From contig NZ_VCHX02000162.1 of NCBI RefSeq assembly GCF_005768555.2, positions 1-41,298 of the forward strand: a stretch of 41,298 bases of DNA, given 5' to 3'. Shown here in pieces: positions 8,435-15,022 of this stretch. The translations under genes and the position numbers were made by a program. The DNA comes from Streptomyces sporangiiformans. GTDB taxonomy: Bacteria > Actinomycetota > Actinomycetes > Streptomycetales > Streptomycetaceae. The notes under the pieces are model-generated. The model was not told the DNA's origin. It saw nothing but the letters and a program-made list of their open reading frames with translations, and searched no databases. Numbering within the stretch: position 1 is the stretch's first letter; each line of letters opens with the position of its first letter.

Positions 8435-8707
8435 TTACGAGGGAGTTCCGCGTGTTCCTCCCGAGGTCCGTACGGTCCTCGTGTGCGAAGGCTGCGAAAG
8501 CCGTGAAGGCGCGGCGCAGGCGTCCGCGTCGGCCCCGTAGAACTTCTCCGTCTCCTCGACCGCCGTACGGAACCGCTCGTCGAAGTCGTCGCGAGAGAGC
8601 GTCCGGATCACATAGTCCTGGACGCTCATCCCCCGTTTCGCCGCACGGTCCCGGAGCCGGTCGAGCAGCTCCCCGTCCATCCGCAGGCTCAGCACGCTGG
8701 TCCCCAT
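8435..8707 (-). CDS. Ribbon-helix-helix (CopG-like) protein
   Basis: A 90-residue protein whose first ~45 residues read as a ribbon-helix-helix DNA-binding fold: a short strand (SVLSLRMD), helix one (GELLDRLRDRAAKRG), a turn, and helix two (SVQDYVIRTLSR). A short acidic helix follows (DDFDERFRTAVEETEKFYG), then a Ser/Thr/Arg-rich tail. Such proteins are antitoxins or small repressors, but no toxin gene lies next to it. The downstream partner is the DUF2530 gene. I take the ATG at 8707 (preceded by GTAGGC); an upstream ATG at 8740 would add 11 residues of non-family sequence. DNA binding is likely; the target is unknown, perhaps its own promoter. Confidence 0.75.
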   Translation of the reverse strand: MGTSVLSLRMDGELLDRLRDRAAKRGMSVQDYVIRTLSRDDFDERFRTAVEETEKFYGADADACAAPSRLSQPSHTRTVRTSGGTRGTPS

Positions 8708-8828
8708 GCCTACGAGGGTCGCCGCCACCGGCAGGACCATGCGTCACTTTTCGGAGCGGACTCACTCAAACGGGTGACCGGGGGGTGGAGTGGCCGGGGT
8801 CACGGGCGACGGGTGAGCATTCAGTTGG

Positions 8829-8858
8829 TCTTTAGGTAGGGTAATGAGTTACGCTAAA
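8829..8858. promoter_or_regulatory. Candidate MarR autoregulatory operator
   Basis: CTTTAG (8829-8834) and CTAAAG (8853-8858) form a perfect 6-bp dyad that encloses GTAA (8840-8843) and TTAC (8848-8851). The block ends 4 bp before the marR ATG at 8863. It is AT-rich against the local background, as expected of a MarR operator overlapping its own promoter. Binding is inference. Confidence 0.45.
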
Positions 8859-8862
8859 GAAC

Positions 8863-9300
8863 ATGGTTGACCTGACCCATGGCGACGACGCTGCCGCCGT
8901 GAACGCCCTGCGATCCGCCGTGATGCGGCTGTCCCGCCGACTCAAGCACCAGCGGGTCGACGAGTCGCTGAGTCCGACCGAGATGTCGGTGCTCGGCACC
9001 CTCGCCCGCTGCGGCACCGCCACGCCGGGCGAGCTCGCCCGCAAGGAACATGTGCAGCCGCCCTCGATGACCCGCATCGTCGCGCTTCTCGAAGCCAAGG
9101 GTCTGGTCAGTCTGGAGCCGCATCCCGAGGACCGGCGCCAGAAGGTGGTCGCGCAGACCGAGCGCGCCGAGGCGATGCTCGAGGAGAGCCGCCGCAAGCG
9201 GAACGCGTGGCTGGCAGACCTGGTCGACGGCCTCGACGAGGACGAGTGGGCCAAGCTGCGCGAGGCCGCCCCCGTCCTCGAGAAACTCGCGCACCTGTAG
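8863..9300 (+). CDS. MarR family transcriptional regulator
   Basis: A 145-residue winged-helix regulator. The core shows the MarR pattern: helix 2 (SLSPTEMSVLGTLAR), recognition region (TPGELARKEHVQPPSMTRIVALLEAKGLV) and the wing with the signature EPHPEDRRQKVVAQT, then a C-terminal dimerisation helix. MarR proteins usually repress a neighbouring exporter and are released by a small-molecule ligand. Here an MFS exporter gene follows 82 bp downstream in the same direction, so co-transcription and regulation of that exporter are likely. A dyad directly before the start is a plausible self-regulatory site. The family call is secure; the ligand is unknown. Confidence 0.92.
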   Translation: MVDLTHGDDAAAVNALRSAVMRLSRRLKHQRVDESLSPTEMSVLGTLARCGTATPGELARKEHVQPPSMTRIVALLEAKGLVSLEPHPEDRRQKVVAQTERAEAMLEESRRKRNAWLADLVDGLDEDEWAKLREAAPVLEKLAHL

Positions 9301-9382
9301 CCGTACGCGCCCGCCCGTCTCCCACCGCCACGCTCAACGGAGACCCCGCGGGCCGCACCTCTCGCCAAAGGAGGCGACCCGA

Positions 9383-10867
9383 TTGAGTACGGGACCCGGA
9401 GCAGCTTCCGCCCCCGGACCGAACGACCCCGATTCCCCCGACGCCCTTTCCACCCCTGCATCCTCCACGTCCCCTGCATCCTCCACGTCCCCTGCATCCT
9501 CCACGTCCCCTGCTTCCGCCGCTTCCGCCGCTTCCTCCACGGCCCCGGATTCCTCCGCGTCGCCTGCCTCCCCCGAGAAGTCGTCGACGTTCAGCTCGCT
9601 GCGGATCCGGAACTACCGGCTCTTCGCCACCGGCGGCCTCGTCTCCAACACCGGCACCTGGATGTCCCGCATCACGCAGGACTGGCTGGTGCTGAGCCTG
9701 ACCGGCTCCTCGGCCGCGGTCGGCATCACGACCGCGCTGCAGTTCCTGCCGATGCTGCTCTTCGGCCTGTACGGCGGTGTCATCGCCGACCGCTACCCCA
9801 AGCGCCGGATGCTGTTCTTCACCCAGGGCGCGCTGGGCCTGTGCGGTCTCGCGCTCGCCGTCCTCACCCTCTCCGGGCAGGTGCAGGTCTGGCACGTCTA
9901 CCTGATCGCGTTCCTGCTCGGCATGGTCACCGTCGTCGACAACCCGACCCGGCAGACCTTCGTCTCCGAGATGGTCGGCCCGGACCAGCTGCGCAACGCC
10001 GTCAGCCTCAACTCGGCCAACTTCAACTCCGCCCGCCTCATCGGCCCCGCCGTCGCCGGCGTTCTGATCTCGACCGTGGGCAGTGGCTGGGCGTTCCTCA
10101 TCAACGGTCTCGCCTTCCTGGCGCCCATCACCGGTCTGCTCCTCATGCGCCCGAGCGAGCTGTACAAGGTGGAGCGGACGCCGCGCGGCAAGGGCCAGTT
10201 GCGGGAAGGGCTGCGCTATGTCGCCGCCCGGCCGGAGCTGATCTGGCCGATCGTGCTCATCGGGTTCGTCGGCACGTTCGGCTACAACTTCCCGATCTGG
10301 CTCACCGCGTTCGCCGACGAGGTCTACCACGCGGGCGCCGGGACGTACGGCCTGCTCAACACGCTGATGGCGGTCGGCTCGGTCGCCGGAGCCCTGCTCT
10401 CGGCCCGCCGGGCCTCGGTCCGTCTGCGGTTCCTGGTGGGTTCGGCGGCCGTGTTCGGCGTACTGGAGATCGCGGCCGCTCTGTCCCCGTCCTACTGGCT
10501 CTTCGCCTTCCTGCTGATCCCCATCGGCATGGCCGCCCTGACGGTCAACACGACCGCCAACGCCAGCGTCCAGCTGGCCACCGACCCCGCCATGCGCGGC
10601 CGCGTCATGAGCCTGTTCATGATGGTCTTCGTCGGCGGTACGCCGCTGGGGGCGCCCCTCGTCGGCTGGGTCACCGACACCTTCGGTGCCCGTATGGGCT
10701 TCGCGTTCGGAGGCCTCGTCTCGGCGCTGGCCGCGGCGACGGTGGGGCTGGTCCTGGCCCGCGTCGGCGGCCTGCGCCTGTCGGTCGGCTGGAACCACGG
10801 CCACCCGCGGGTCCGGTTCGTCCCGCGGGAGGAGGAGCGGGAGCCGGAGCTGGCGACGGTGGCGTAG
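9383..10867 (+). CDS. MFS exporter with low-complexity N-terminal extension
   Basis: A 494-residue major facilitator of the DHA3/EntS-like type, with about 12 membrane helices beginning near residue 80 (SLRIRNYRLFATGGLVSNTGTW is the usual N-terminal signature). The cytoplasmic loop motif between helices 2 and 3 is present (GGVIADRYPKRRML). Residues 1-70 are a Ser/Ala/Pro/Thr tail built from a tandem repeat and are dispensable-looking. The start is an unusual TTG: it follows a perfect AAAGGAGG (9367-9374) with 8 nt spacing, which decides it. Its substrate is probably a drug, siderophore or metabolite, exported under control of the upstream MarR. Substrate identity is not visible from sequence. 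Confidence 0.9.
   Translation: MSTGPGAASAPGPNDPDSPDALSTPASSTSPASSTSPASSTSPASAASAASSTAPDSSASPASPEKSSTFSSLRIRNYRLFATGGLVSNTGTWMSRITQDWLVLSLTGSSAAVGITTALQFLPMLLFGLYGGVIADRYPKRRMLFFTQGALGLCGLALAVLTLSGQVQVWHVYLIAFLLGMVTVVDNPTRQTFVSEMVGPDQLRNAVSLNSANFNSARLIGPAVAGVLISTVGSGWAFLINGLAFLAPITGLLLMRPSELYKVERTPRGKGQLREGLRYVAARPELIWPIVLIGFVGTFGYNFPIWLTAFADEVYHAGAGTYGLLNTLMAVGSVAGALLSARRASVRLRFLVGSAAVFGVLEIAAALSPSYWLFAFLLIPIGMAALTVNTTANASVQLATDPAMRGRVMSLFMMVFVGGTPLGAPLVGWVTDTFGARMGFAFGGLVSALAAATVGLVLARVGGLRLSVGWNHGHPRVRFVPREEEREPELATVA
9453..9506 (+). repeat. 18-bp in-frame tandem repeat (3 perfect copies)
   Basis: Three identical 18-bp units (CCCCTGCATCCTCCACGT) at 9453-9470, 9471-9488 and 9489-9506 encode a Pro-Ala-Ser-Ser-Thr-Ser motif near the MFS N-terminus. 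They are followed by shorter 9-bp GCTTCCGCC-type repeats up to about 9540. Because the unit is a multiple of three, copy-number change would lengthen or shorten the tail without breaking the frame. Confidence 0.85.
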
Positions 10868-10884
10868 GGCGTCGCCTCGGGCGT

Positions 10885-10909
10885 CCGCCGTCGGGGGGAG
10901 CAGCGGCGG
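10885..10909. terminator. Weak hairpin between convergent genes
   Basis: CCGCCG (10885-10890) and CGGCGG (10904-10909) could form a 6-bp GC stem in the 60-bp space between the convergent MFS and Uma2 genes. There is no T-run. It is a possible bidirectional terminator, but short stems like this occur by chance in GC-rich DNA. Confidence 0.25.
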
Positions 10910-10927
10910 CCGGGCCGGAGCGCGGAC

Positions 10928-11515
10928 TCAGTCGCGGGGGAACTCGTCGGTCTTGAGGACGAGGCCGACGGTCGTCCCGGACAGATCGATCTCGTCACCG
11001 AAGTCGAGGCTGAGGACGCCCCGGTACGCGCCGTCCTTCGGCAGCGTGTGCAGATGCCACTGGCCGGTGTACGGATCCACGATCAGGTACACCGGCACCC
11101 CGGCGGCGGCGTACGCATCCTTCTTCGGCTCGTAGTCGTTGCGGCCGGTGTCCTTGGAGATGACCTCGGCGACGAACTCGACGTCCTGATACCGCAAGCG
11201 GCCCTTGTCGTCCGGCTCGAAACCCTCCACGAGGGCCGCCACGTCGGCCGCGAACCCGTTGAGATGCCCGGGGAAGTCGATGCGGACATCGGACATCAGG
11301 CACTCCTCCGGGTACCGGGCCCACAGCTGTTTGAGGATGTTCAAGATGATCCGCCAGTGCGTGCGGCGCTGCGGCGACATGAAGATGTTCCCCCCGACGA
11401 TCTCAGCCTTGGTTCCCTCGGGGATGGGCATCTTCTCCAGCCACTCGAACATCGCGTCGAGCGTGAGGTCGTCGCTGCTCTCGGCCATCTCGATCCTGTC
11501 TTCAAGGACGGTCAT
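10928..11515 (-). CDS. Uma2 family endonuclease-fold protein (DUF820)
   Basis: A 195-residue protein of the Uma2/DUF820 group, a PD-(D/E)XK nuclease-like fold greatly expanded in Streptomyces and cyanobacteria. The expected core is visible: GTKAEIVGGNIFMSP, HWRIILNILKQL, the acidic VRIDFPG...AADVAALVEG, then EFVAEVISKDTGRNDYEPKKDAYAAAG with the E-x-K-like pair and PVYLIVDP. Activity and target are unknown for most members; they are often described as restriction-like. The start at ATG 11515 is chosen because GGGGAGGAG precedes it by 7 nt. It is divergent from the RNA ligase-like gene across 114 bp. Confidence 0.85.
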   Translation of the reverse strand: MTVLEDRIEMAESSDDLTLDAMFEWLEKMPIPEGTKAEIVGGNIFMSPQRRTHWRIILNILKQLWARYPEECLMSDVRIDFPGHLNGFAADVAALVEGFEPDDKGRLRYQDVEFVAEVISKDTGRNDYEPKKDAYAAAGVPVYLIVDPYTGQWHLHTLPKDGAYRGVLSLDFGDEIDLSGTTVGLVLKTDEFPRD

Positions 11516-11629
11516 CGTGGCGCTCCTCCCCGGCTGCCGCTCGGACGAGCGCAGCCGCGCAGTACAACGATACGCACGGTGACCAGGACACGCTCGGGCG
11601 TGAAGGCGCACGGCAGGGAGACTGGCCCC

Positions 11630-12223
11630 ATGAGACTCTTCGCCGCCGTGCTGCCACCGGAGGATGCGACCGCCGAACTCGCCTCGGCGGTGGCCGAGTT
11701 GAGGAAGCTGCCCGGAGCCGAGCAGCTCCGCTGGACCGGGCACCCCGGGTGGCACTTCACGCTCGCGTTCTACGGAGAGGTCGCCGACGAGCTCGTACCG
11801 GATCTGTCGGCCCGGCTGGAGCGGGCGGCCCGCCGGACGGATCCGTTCGAGCTGGCGTTGCGGGGCGGAGGCCGGTTCGGGGGCCGGGCGCTGTGGGTGG
11901 GCGCGACGGGTGAGCTCCGTACGATGCGGCTGCTCGCGGACCGCGCCGAGGCGGCGGGCCGGAAGGCGGGCGTGACGGGTGACCGCGGGGATCGCGGGCA
12001 CCACGGTTTCCACCCGCACCTCACGCTGGCCCGCGCCCGCGAGCGGGCGGACTTCGCGCCGTACGTCTCCCTGCTGAACGCCTTCGCCGGCCGAACCTGG
12101 TCCGTCGACGCACTGCACCTCGTCCGCAGCAACCTCCCCGGATCGGGGGTACCGGGCGAACAGCCCCGCTACGAGACGCTGGTCCGCCTACCCCTCGGCC
12201 CGGGCGCGGGAGCCGAGGAGTAG
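11630..12223 (+). CDS. thpR: RNA 2',3'-cyclic phosphodiesterase / 2'-5' RNA ligase
   Basis: A 197-residue member of the 2H phosphoesterase superfamily. Two catalytic HxTx motifs are seen: HFTL at 42-45 and HLTL at 130-133, with the typical opening MRLFAAVLP. ThpR/LigT proteins hydrolyse 2',3'-cyclic phosphates on RNA and can ligate tRNA halves in vitro; the physiological role in Streptomyces is unsettled. A Gly/Asp/Arg-rich loop (about residues 115-125) precedes the second motif. ATG 11630 follows GGGAG by 9 nt. The gene overlaps nothing and is followed 18 bp later by a tiny membrane-peptide gene. Confidence 0.9.
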   Translation: MRLFAAVLPPEDATAELASAVAELRKLPGAEQLRWTGHPGWHFTLAFYGEVADELVPDLSARLERAARRTDPFELALRGGGRFGGRALWVGATGELRTMRLLADRAEAAGRKAGVTGDRGDRGHHGFHPHLTLARARERADFAPYVSLLNAFAGRTWSVDALHLVRSNLPGSGVPGEQPRYETLVRLPLGPGAGAEE

Positions 12224-12241
12224 GCGGTTACGCTCGACCAC

Positions 12242-12331
12242 GTGGACCCGAAGACCCGTAACCGGATCATGGCCGGTGTGCTCGTGCTGATGTTCCTGGT
12301 GGTGGCGCTGGCGGCGGCACTCGGCAAGTAG
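12242..12331 (+). CDS. 29-residue small membrane peptide
   Basis: A short frame, GTG to TAG, encoding 29 residues: a basic N-terminus (DPKTRNR) followed by a single uninterrupted hydrophobic helix (about residues 10-27) and a C-terminal Gly-Lys. The layout is that of a single-span membrane peptide with the N-terminus inside. It begins 18 bp after the RNA ligase-like gene and ends 31 bp before the convergent aldo/keto reductase stop. No strong ribosome binding site is seen, so it may be coupled to the upstream gene. I recall similar very short peptides in other Streptomyces, but the function is unknown. Treat as probable. Confidence 0.55.
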   Translation: MDPKTRNRIMAGVLVLMFLVVALAAALGK

Positions 12332-12362
12332 CCGGCAGCCATCGCCGGGGCAGCCGTGCTCC

Positions 12363-13355
12363 CTACCAGGCGAAGGCTTCCGGAGACGGCCCCGGCCCCG
12401 GGAAGATCTCGTCCAGGGACGCCAGGAGCTCCTCCGACAACTCCAGCTCGGCCGCCCGTACGGCGGAGTCGAGCTGCTCGGCGGTGCGCGGCCCGACGAT
12501 CGGTCCCGTGACCCCCGGCCGGGTCAGCAGCCAGGCCAGGGCGGCCTCGCCGGGCTCGATCCCGTGCTTGTCCAGCAGGTCCTCGTACGCCTGGACCTGG
12601 GCGCGCACGGCCGTGTTGGCGAGCGCGTCGGCGGACCGGCCGCTCGCCCGGCGCCCGCCCTGGACCTCCTTCTTGATGACGCCGCCCAGCAGCCCGCCGT
12701 GCAGCGGGGACCATGGGATGACCCCCAGCCCGTACTCCTGCGCGGCCGGAATGACCTCCATCTCGGCGCGGCGCTCGGCGAGGTTGTAGAGGCACTGCTC
12801 GCTGACGAGACCGATGGTGCCGCCCCGGCGGGCGGCGATCTCGTTGGCCTGGGCGATCTTGTACCCGGGGAAGTTGCTGGACCCGGCGTAGAGGATCTTC
12901 CCCTGCTGCACCAGCACGTCGATGGCCTGCCAGATCTCCTCGAAGGGAGTGGCACGGTCGATGTGGTGGAACTGGTAGATGTCGATGTAGTCGGTCTGCA
13001 GCCGCTTCAGGCTGGCGTCGACCGCCCGCCGGATGTTGACCGCGGAGAGCTTGTCGTGGTTCGGCCAGGCGTCACCGTCGGCGGCCATGTTCCCGTACAC
13101 CTTGGTGGCCAGCACGGTCTTGTCCCGCCGCTCGCCGCCCTGGGCGAACCAGCTTCCGATGATCGACTCCGTACGGCCCTTGTTCTCGCCCCAGCCGTAC
13201 ACGTTGGCGGTGTCGAAGTAGTTGATCCCCGCGTCCAGTGCCGCGTCCATGATCGCGTGACTGTCCGCTTCGTCGGTCTGCGGACCGAAGTTCATGGTCC
13301 CGAGGACGAGTCGGCTGACCTTGAGTCCTGTGCGTCCGAGCTGCGTGTACTTCAT
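12363..13355 (-). CDS. Aldo/keto reductase
   Basis: A 330-residue NADP(H)-dependent TIM-barrel oxidoreductase. The tetrad is readable: D and Y in FDTANVYG, K in LATKVYG, and H in YQFHHID. The N-terminus (MKYTQLGRTGLKVSRLVLGTMNFG) and the C-terminal cofactor-binding segment (PIVGPRTAEQLDSA) are typical of the Kv-beta/YghZ-like branch. Substrates are generally aldehydes or ketones, often in detoxification. The ATG lies only 5 nt from a candidate -10, so the mRNA may be leaderless. A MerR-type spaced promoter with a dyad (13361-13398) suggests induction by a stress-sensing regulator, but no merR gene is adjacent. Confidence 0.92.
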   Translation of the reverse strand: MKYTQLGRTGLKVSRLVLGTMNFGPQTDEADSHAIMDAALDAGINYFDTANVYGWGENKGRTESIIGSWFAQGGERRDKTVLATKVYGNMAADGDAWPNHDKLSAVNIRRAVDASLKRLQTDYIDIYQFHHIDRATPFEEIWQAIDVLVQQGKILYAGSSNFPGYKIAQANEIAARRGGTIGLVSEQCLYNLAERRAEMEVIPAAQEYGLGVIPWSPLHGGLLGGVIKKEVQGGRRASGRSADALANTAVRAQVQAYEDLLDKHGIEPGEAALAWLLTRPGVTGPIVGPRTAEQLDSAVRAAELELSEELLASLDEIFPGPGPSPEAFAW

Positions 13356-13360
13356 GGCTC

Positions 13361-13398
13361 ATAGCCAACGGGGTGGAGTGCGCTCTAGGCAACACCCC
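13361..13398 (-). promoter_or_regulatory. MerR-type promoter with dyad for the aldo/keto reductase
   Basis: On the minus strand, a -35 TTGCCT (13387-13392) and a -10 GGCTAT (13361-13366) are 20 bp apart. This is the overlong spacing typical of MerR-family promoters. A dyad sits in the spacer (TGGAGTGCGCTCTA, 13374-13387), flanked by outer arms GGGGTG (13370-13375) and CACCCC (13393-13398). Expected transcription start coincides with the ATG. Regulator assignment is inference. Confidence 0.5.
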
Positions 13399-13466
13399 AC
13401 CTGCGGCACTCGCACGGGAAGTGTGCGCGACGGAAGCGAAGGTGGCCGCCTCGTTAGTCTGTAGCC

Positions 13467-13730
13467 ATGGAAGACAGAGCCGAGACCGCTTGCCGGATCT
13501 GCGGGCTGGATGACGGCGAGGTGCTCTTCAATGAGTACGGCGTCCCTCAGTACGTCATTTGTGAGTGCTGTTACAACGAGTCCGGCATCGGCGACGACAC
13601 CCTGACGCAGGTCCGCGAGCTTCGGGGCTACTGGGTCGGCCATGGCGCTCAGTGGCACGACCCGAAGCGAAAGCCGGCTGACTGGGACTTGCTGAAGCAG
13701 ATTGCCAACATTCCCGCCGAATGGCGCTGA
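13467..13730 (+). CDS. Small CxxC-CxxC protein, resembling immunity-type 'CPCC' proteins
   Basis: An 87-residue protein with two cysteine pairs (CRIC near 10-13 and CECC near 33-36), probably a zinc knuckle. Acidic residues and a C-terminal pattern W-x(8)-P-x2-W-x4-QIANIPAEW follow. This arrangement resembles small cysteine-rich proteins often found as immunity partners of polymorphic toxins in Gram-positive bacteria, but no toxin gene is adjacent. Codon usage is less GC-biased than its neighbours (for example AATGAGTACGGC, TTTGTG), which hints at later acquisition. The start is the ATG; no strong Shine-Dalgarno is seen. Gene reality is fairly sure; the immunity idea is tentative. Confidence 0.6.
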   Translation: MEDRAETACRICGLDDGEVLFNEYGVPQYVICECCYNESGIGDDTLTQVRELRGYWVGHGAQWHDPKRKPADWDLLKQIANIPAEWR

Positions 13731-13820
13731 CCAGGGCCACCACGGCCTGGACACCTACAGGCAGGAAGCTCTGCTGGAGATTCGCCCGCATAGTCGCTGA
13801 GAGGTCCAGCGCTGTCGGAA

Positions 13821-14195
13821 CTACTCGGGCAGGTCGCTGTCGCCGCCGAGGTTGGCGATCACTTGGCGGAGGACGTTGAGAGCGGCCACGTACTGCTCCT
13901 CGGTGATGCCCTGGTGCATCTGCTGGTGGGCCCGGGCGTTGCGTTCCCTGGCGCGGAGGCGGCCGGACTCTCCCTCCGTGGTGAGGGTCAGGGTTCCGGC
14001 GGCGTCCTGCGTCATCCAGCCGCGCTTCAGCAGGTCGTCGTACACGTCGGCGAAGTCGATGCCGAGATCGTCGTACCGGGTGAGCCTGGCGGTGAGTTCG
14101 GCCCGGGTCCAGCGGGCCGGGGCGGCGGCGACGTGGTTGAGAGTCCACCAGTGCGGTTGGGTGAGGGACTCCGTTGGGTGACCGTAGGAGCTCAA
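13821..14195 (-). CDS. Short MarR-like winged-helix protein, possibly N-terminally truncated
   Basis: A 124-residue frame whose sequence from LTQPHWWTLNHVAAAPARWT onward matches the second half of MarR-type regulators: helix 2, recognition helix (FADVYDDLLKRGWM), wing (GTLTLTTEGESGRL) and C-terminal helices (GITEEQYVAALNVLRQVIANLGG). The first dimerisation helix (about 35-40 residues) that normally precedes helix 2 is missing; the 13 residues before it (MSSYGHPTESLTQ) do not resemble it. I see no continuation in other frames upstream. It may be a decayed regulator or a naturally short variant. It lies between the CxxC gene (convergent) and the SGNH hydrolase (same strand). Confidence 0.5.
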   Translation of the reverse strand: MSSYGHPTESLTQPHWWTLNHVAAAPARWTRAELTARLTRYDDLGIDFADVYDDLLKRGWMTQDAAGTLTLTTEGESGRLRARERNARAHQQMHQGITEEQYVAALNVLRQVIANLGGDSDLPE

Positions 14196-14239
14196 GTTTG
14201 GTTGAGGTCAAGGGTGTTGGTGTGCGCGATGATCAGGTC

Positions 14240-14923
14240 CTACGGGGAGCCGTGGGCGTAGGGCTCGCCCAAGTCCCAGGCCTGGTGCATCGCGTCTGCG
14301 AAGGCTGCCGCGAGCTTGTGTTCGCCGGAGGCGTTCGGGTGGGTGCCGTCGTAGGTGTCGAGGTGGACGTCGTACGACGGTGGGGGTGATGTGAGGAGAA
14401 GCGGGGAGCGGGGCTCGTCCAGGTCCGCCGCCACCTTCGCCAGCAGCTCGTTGAAGCGGGCGACCTCGGCGGCGAAGGGGGCGTCCGTGTGCGCCCGTAC
14501 GTTCGGGATCACCGGGAGGAGGACCATCGCCACGCGAGGGTTGGCCGAGCGGGCCTCGGAGATGAAGGCGCGGGCGTTCGCCGCCGTCCCGTCCGCGTCC
14601 GTGTAGAAGCCCAGGTCGATCAGGCCGAGGGAGACCAGGAGGACGTCCGCCCGCTGCGTGCGTACCGCTTCGGCGATCTGCGGGGCGAGGTGGAACCAGC
14701 CCTCGCCCCAGCCGGCGAGGTGGCCGCGGGGGAAGTCCGGGTCGGCGTACTCGTACGAGTCGGGGGCGTCCGTCGCCTTGTCGTAGAGCGTCTCGCGCGG
14801 GCCGACGATGCGGAACGGGCCGCCGTACGTCGTGCGCAGGTGCTGCCACATCCGGTAACGCCACGTGTGTTCGCCCGCGCTTCCGATGGTCTGGGAATCG
14901 CCGACGGGCATGAACCTGAGCAT
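14240..14923 (-). CDS. SGNH/GDSL-type hydrolase
   Basis: A 227-residue esterase/lipase-fold protein. Block I is PVGDSQT with the likely nucleophile S10, and block V is DGTHPNASGEHKLA with the catalytic D and H. Block III reads SLGLIDLG where GxND would be expected, so the oxyanion Asn appears replaced. No signal peptide is visible (MLRFMPVGDS starts directly at strand one), so the protein is probably cytoplasmic or exported unusually. Homologues act on acetyl or other ester groups of carbohydrates. It is divergent from the anchored propeller-like gene at 15023. The family call is good; activity is less certain given block III. Confidence 0.8.
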   Translation of the reverse strand: MLRFMPVGDSQTIGSAGEHTWRYRMWQHLRTTYGGPFRIVGPRETLYDKATDAPDSYEYADPDFPRGHLAGWGEGWFHLAPQIAEAVRTQRADVLLVSLGLIDLGFYTDADGTAANARAFISEARSANPRVAMVLLPVIPNVRAHTDAPFAAEVARFNELLAKVAADLDEPRSPLLLTSPPPSYDVHLDTYDGTHPNASGEHKLAAAFADAMHQAWDLGEPYAHGSP

Positions 14924-15022
14924 CCGCTCATCATCGTCGATCGTCGTCGCTCACCGTGGGGGTCGGCGTGTGAGGATGGCCACGCGGCGTGAACGCCGGG
15001 CGGGGATGGCAGGCTTGGGGCC

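Noticed and set aside
9453..9540. Possible CRISPR-like array
   Set aside because: The 18-bp units are contiguous with no spacers and lie in frame inside a coding region.
11516..11629. Specific operator between Uma2 and the RNA-ligase-like gene
   Set aside because: No convincing dyad or promoter pair stands out in the 114-bp gap.
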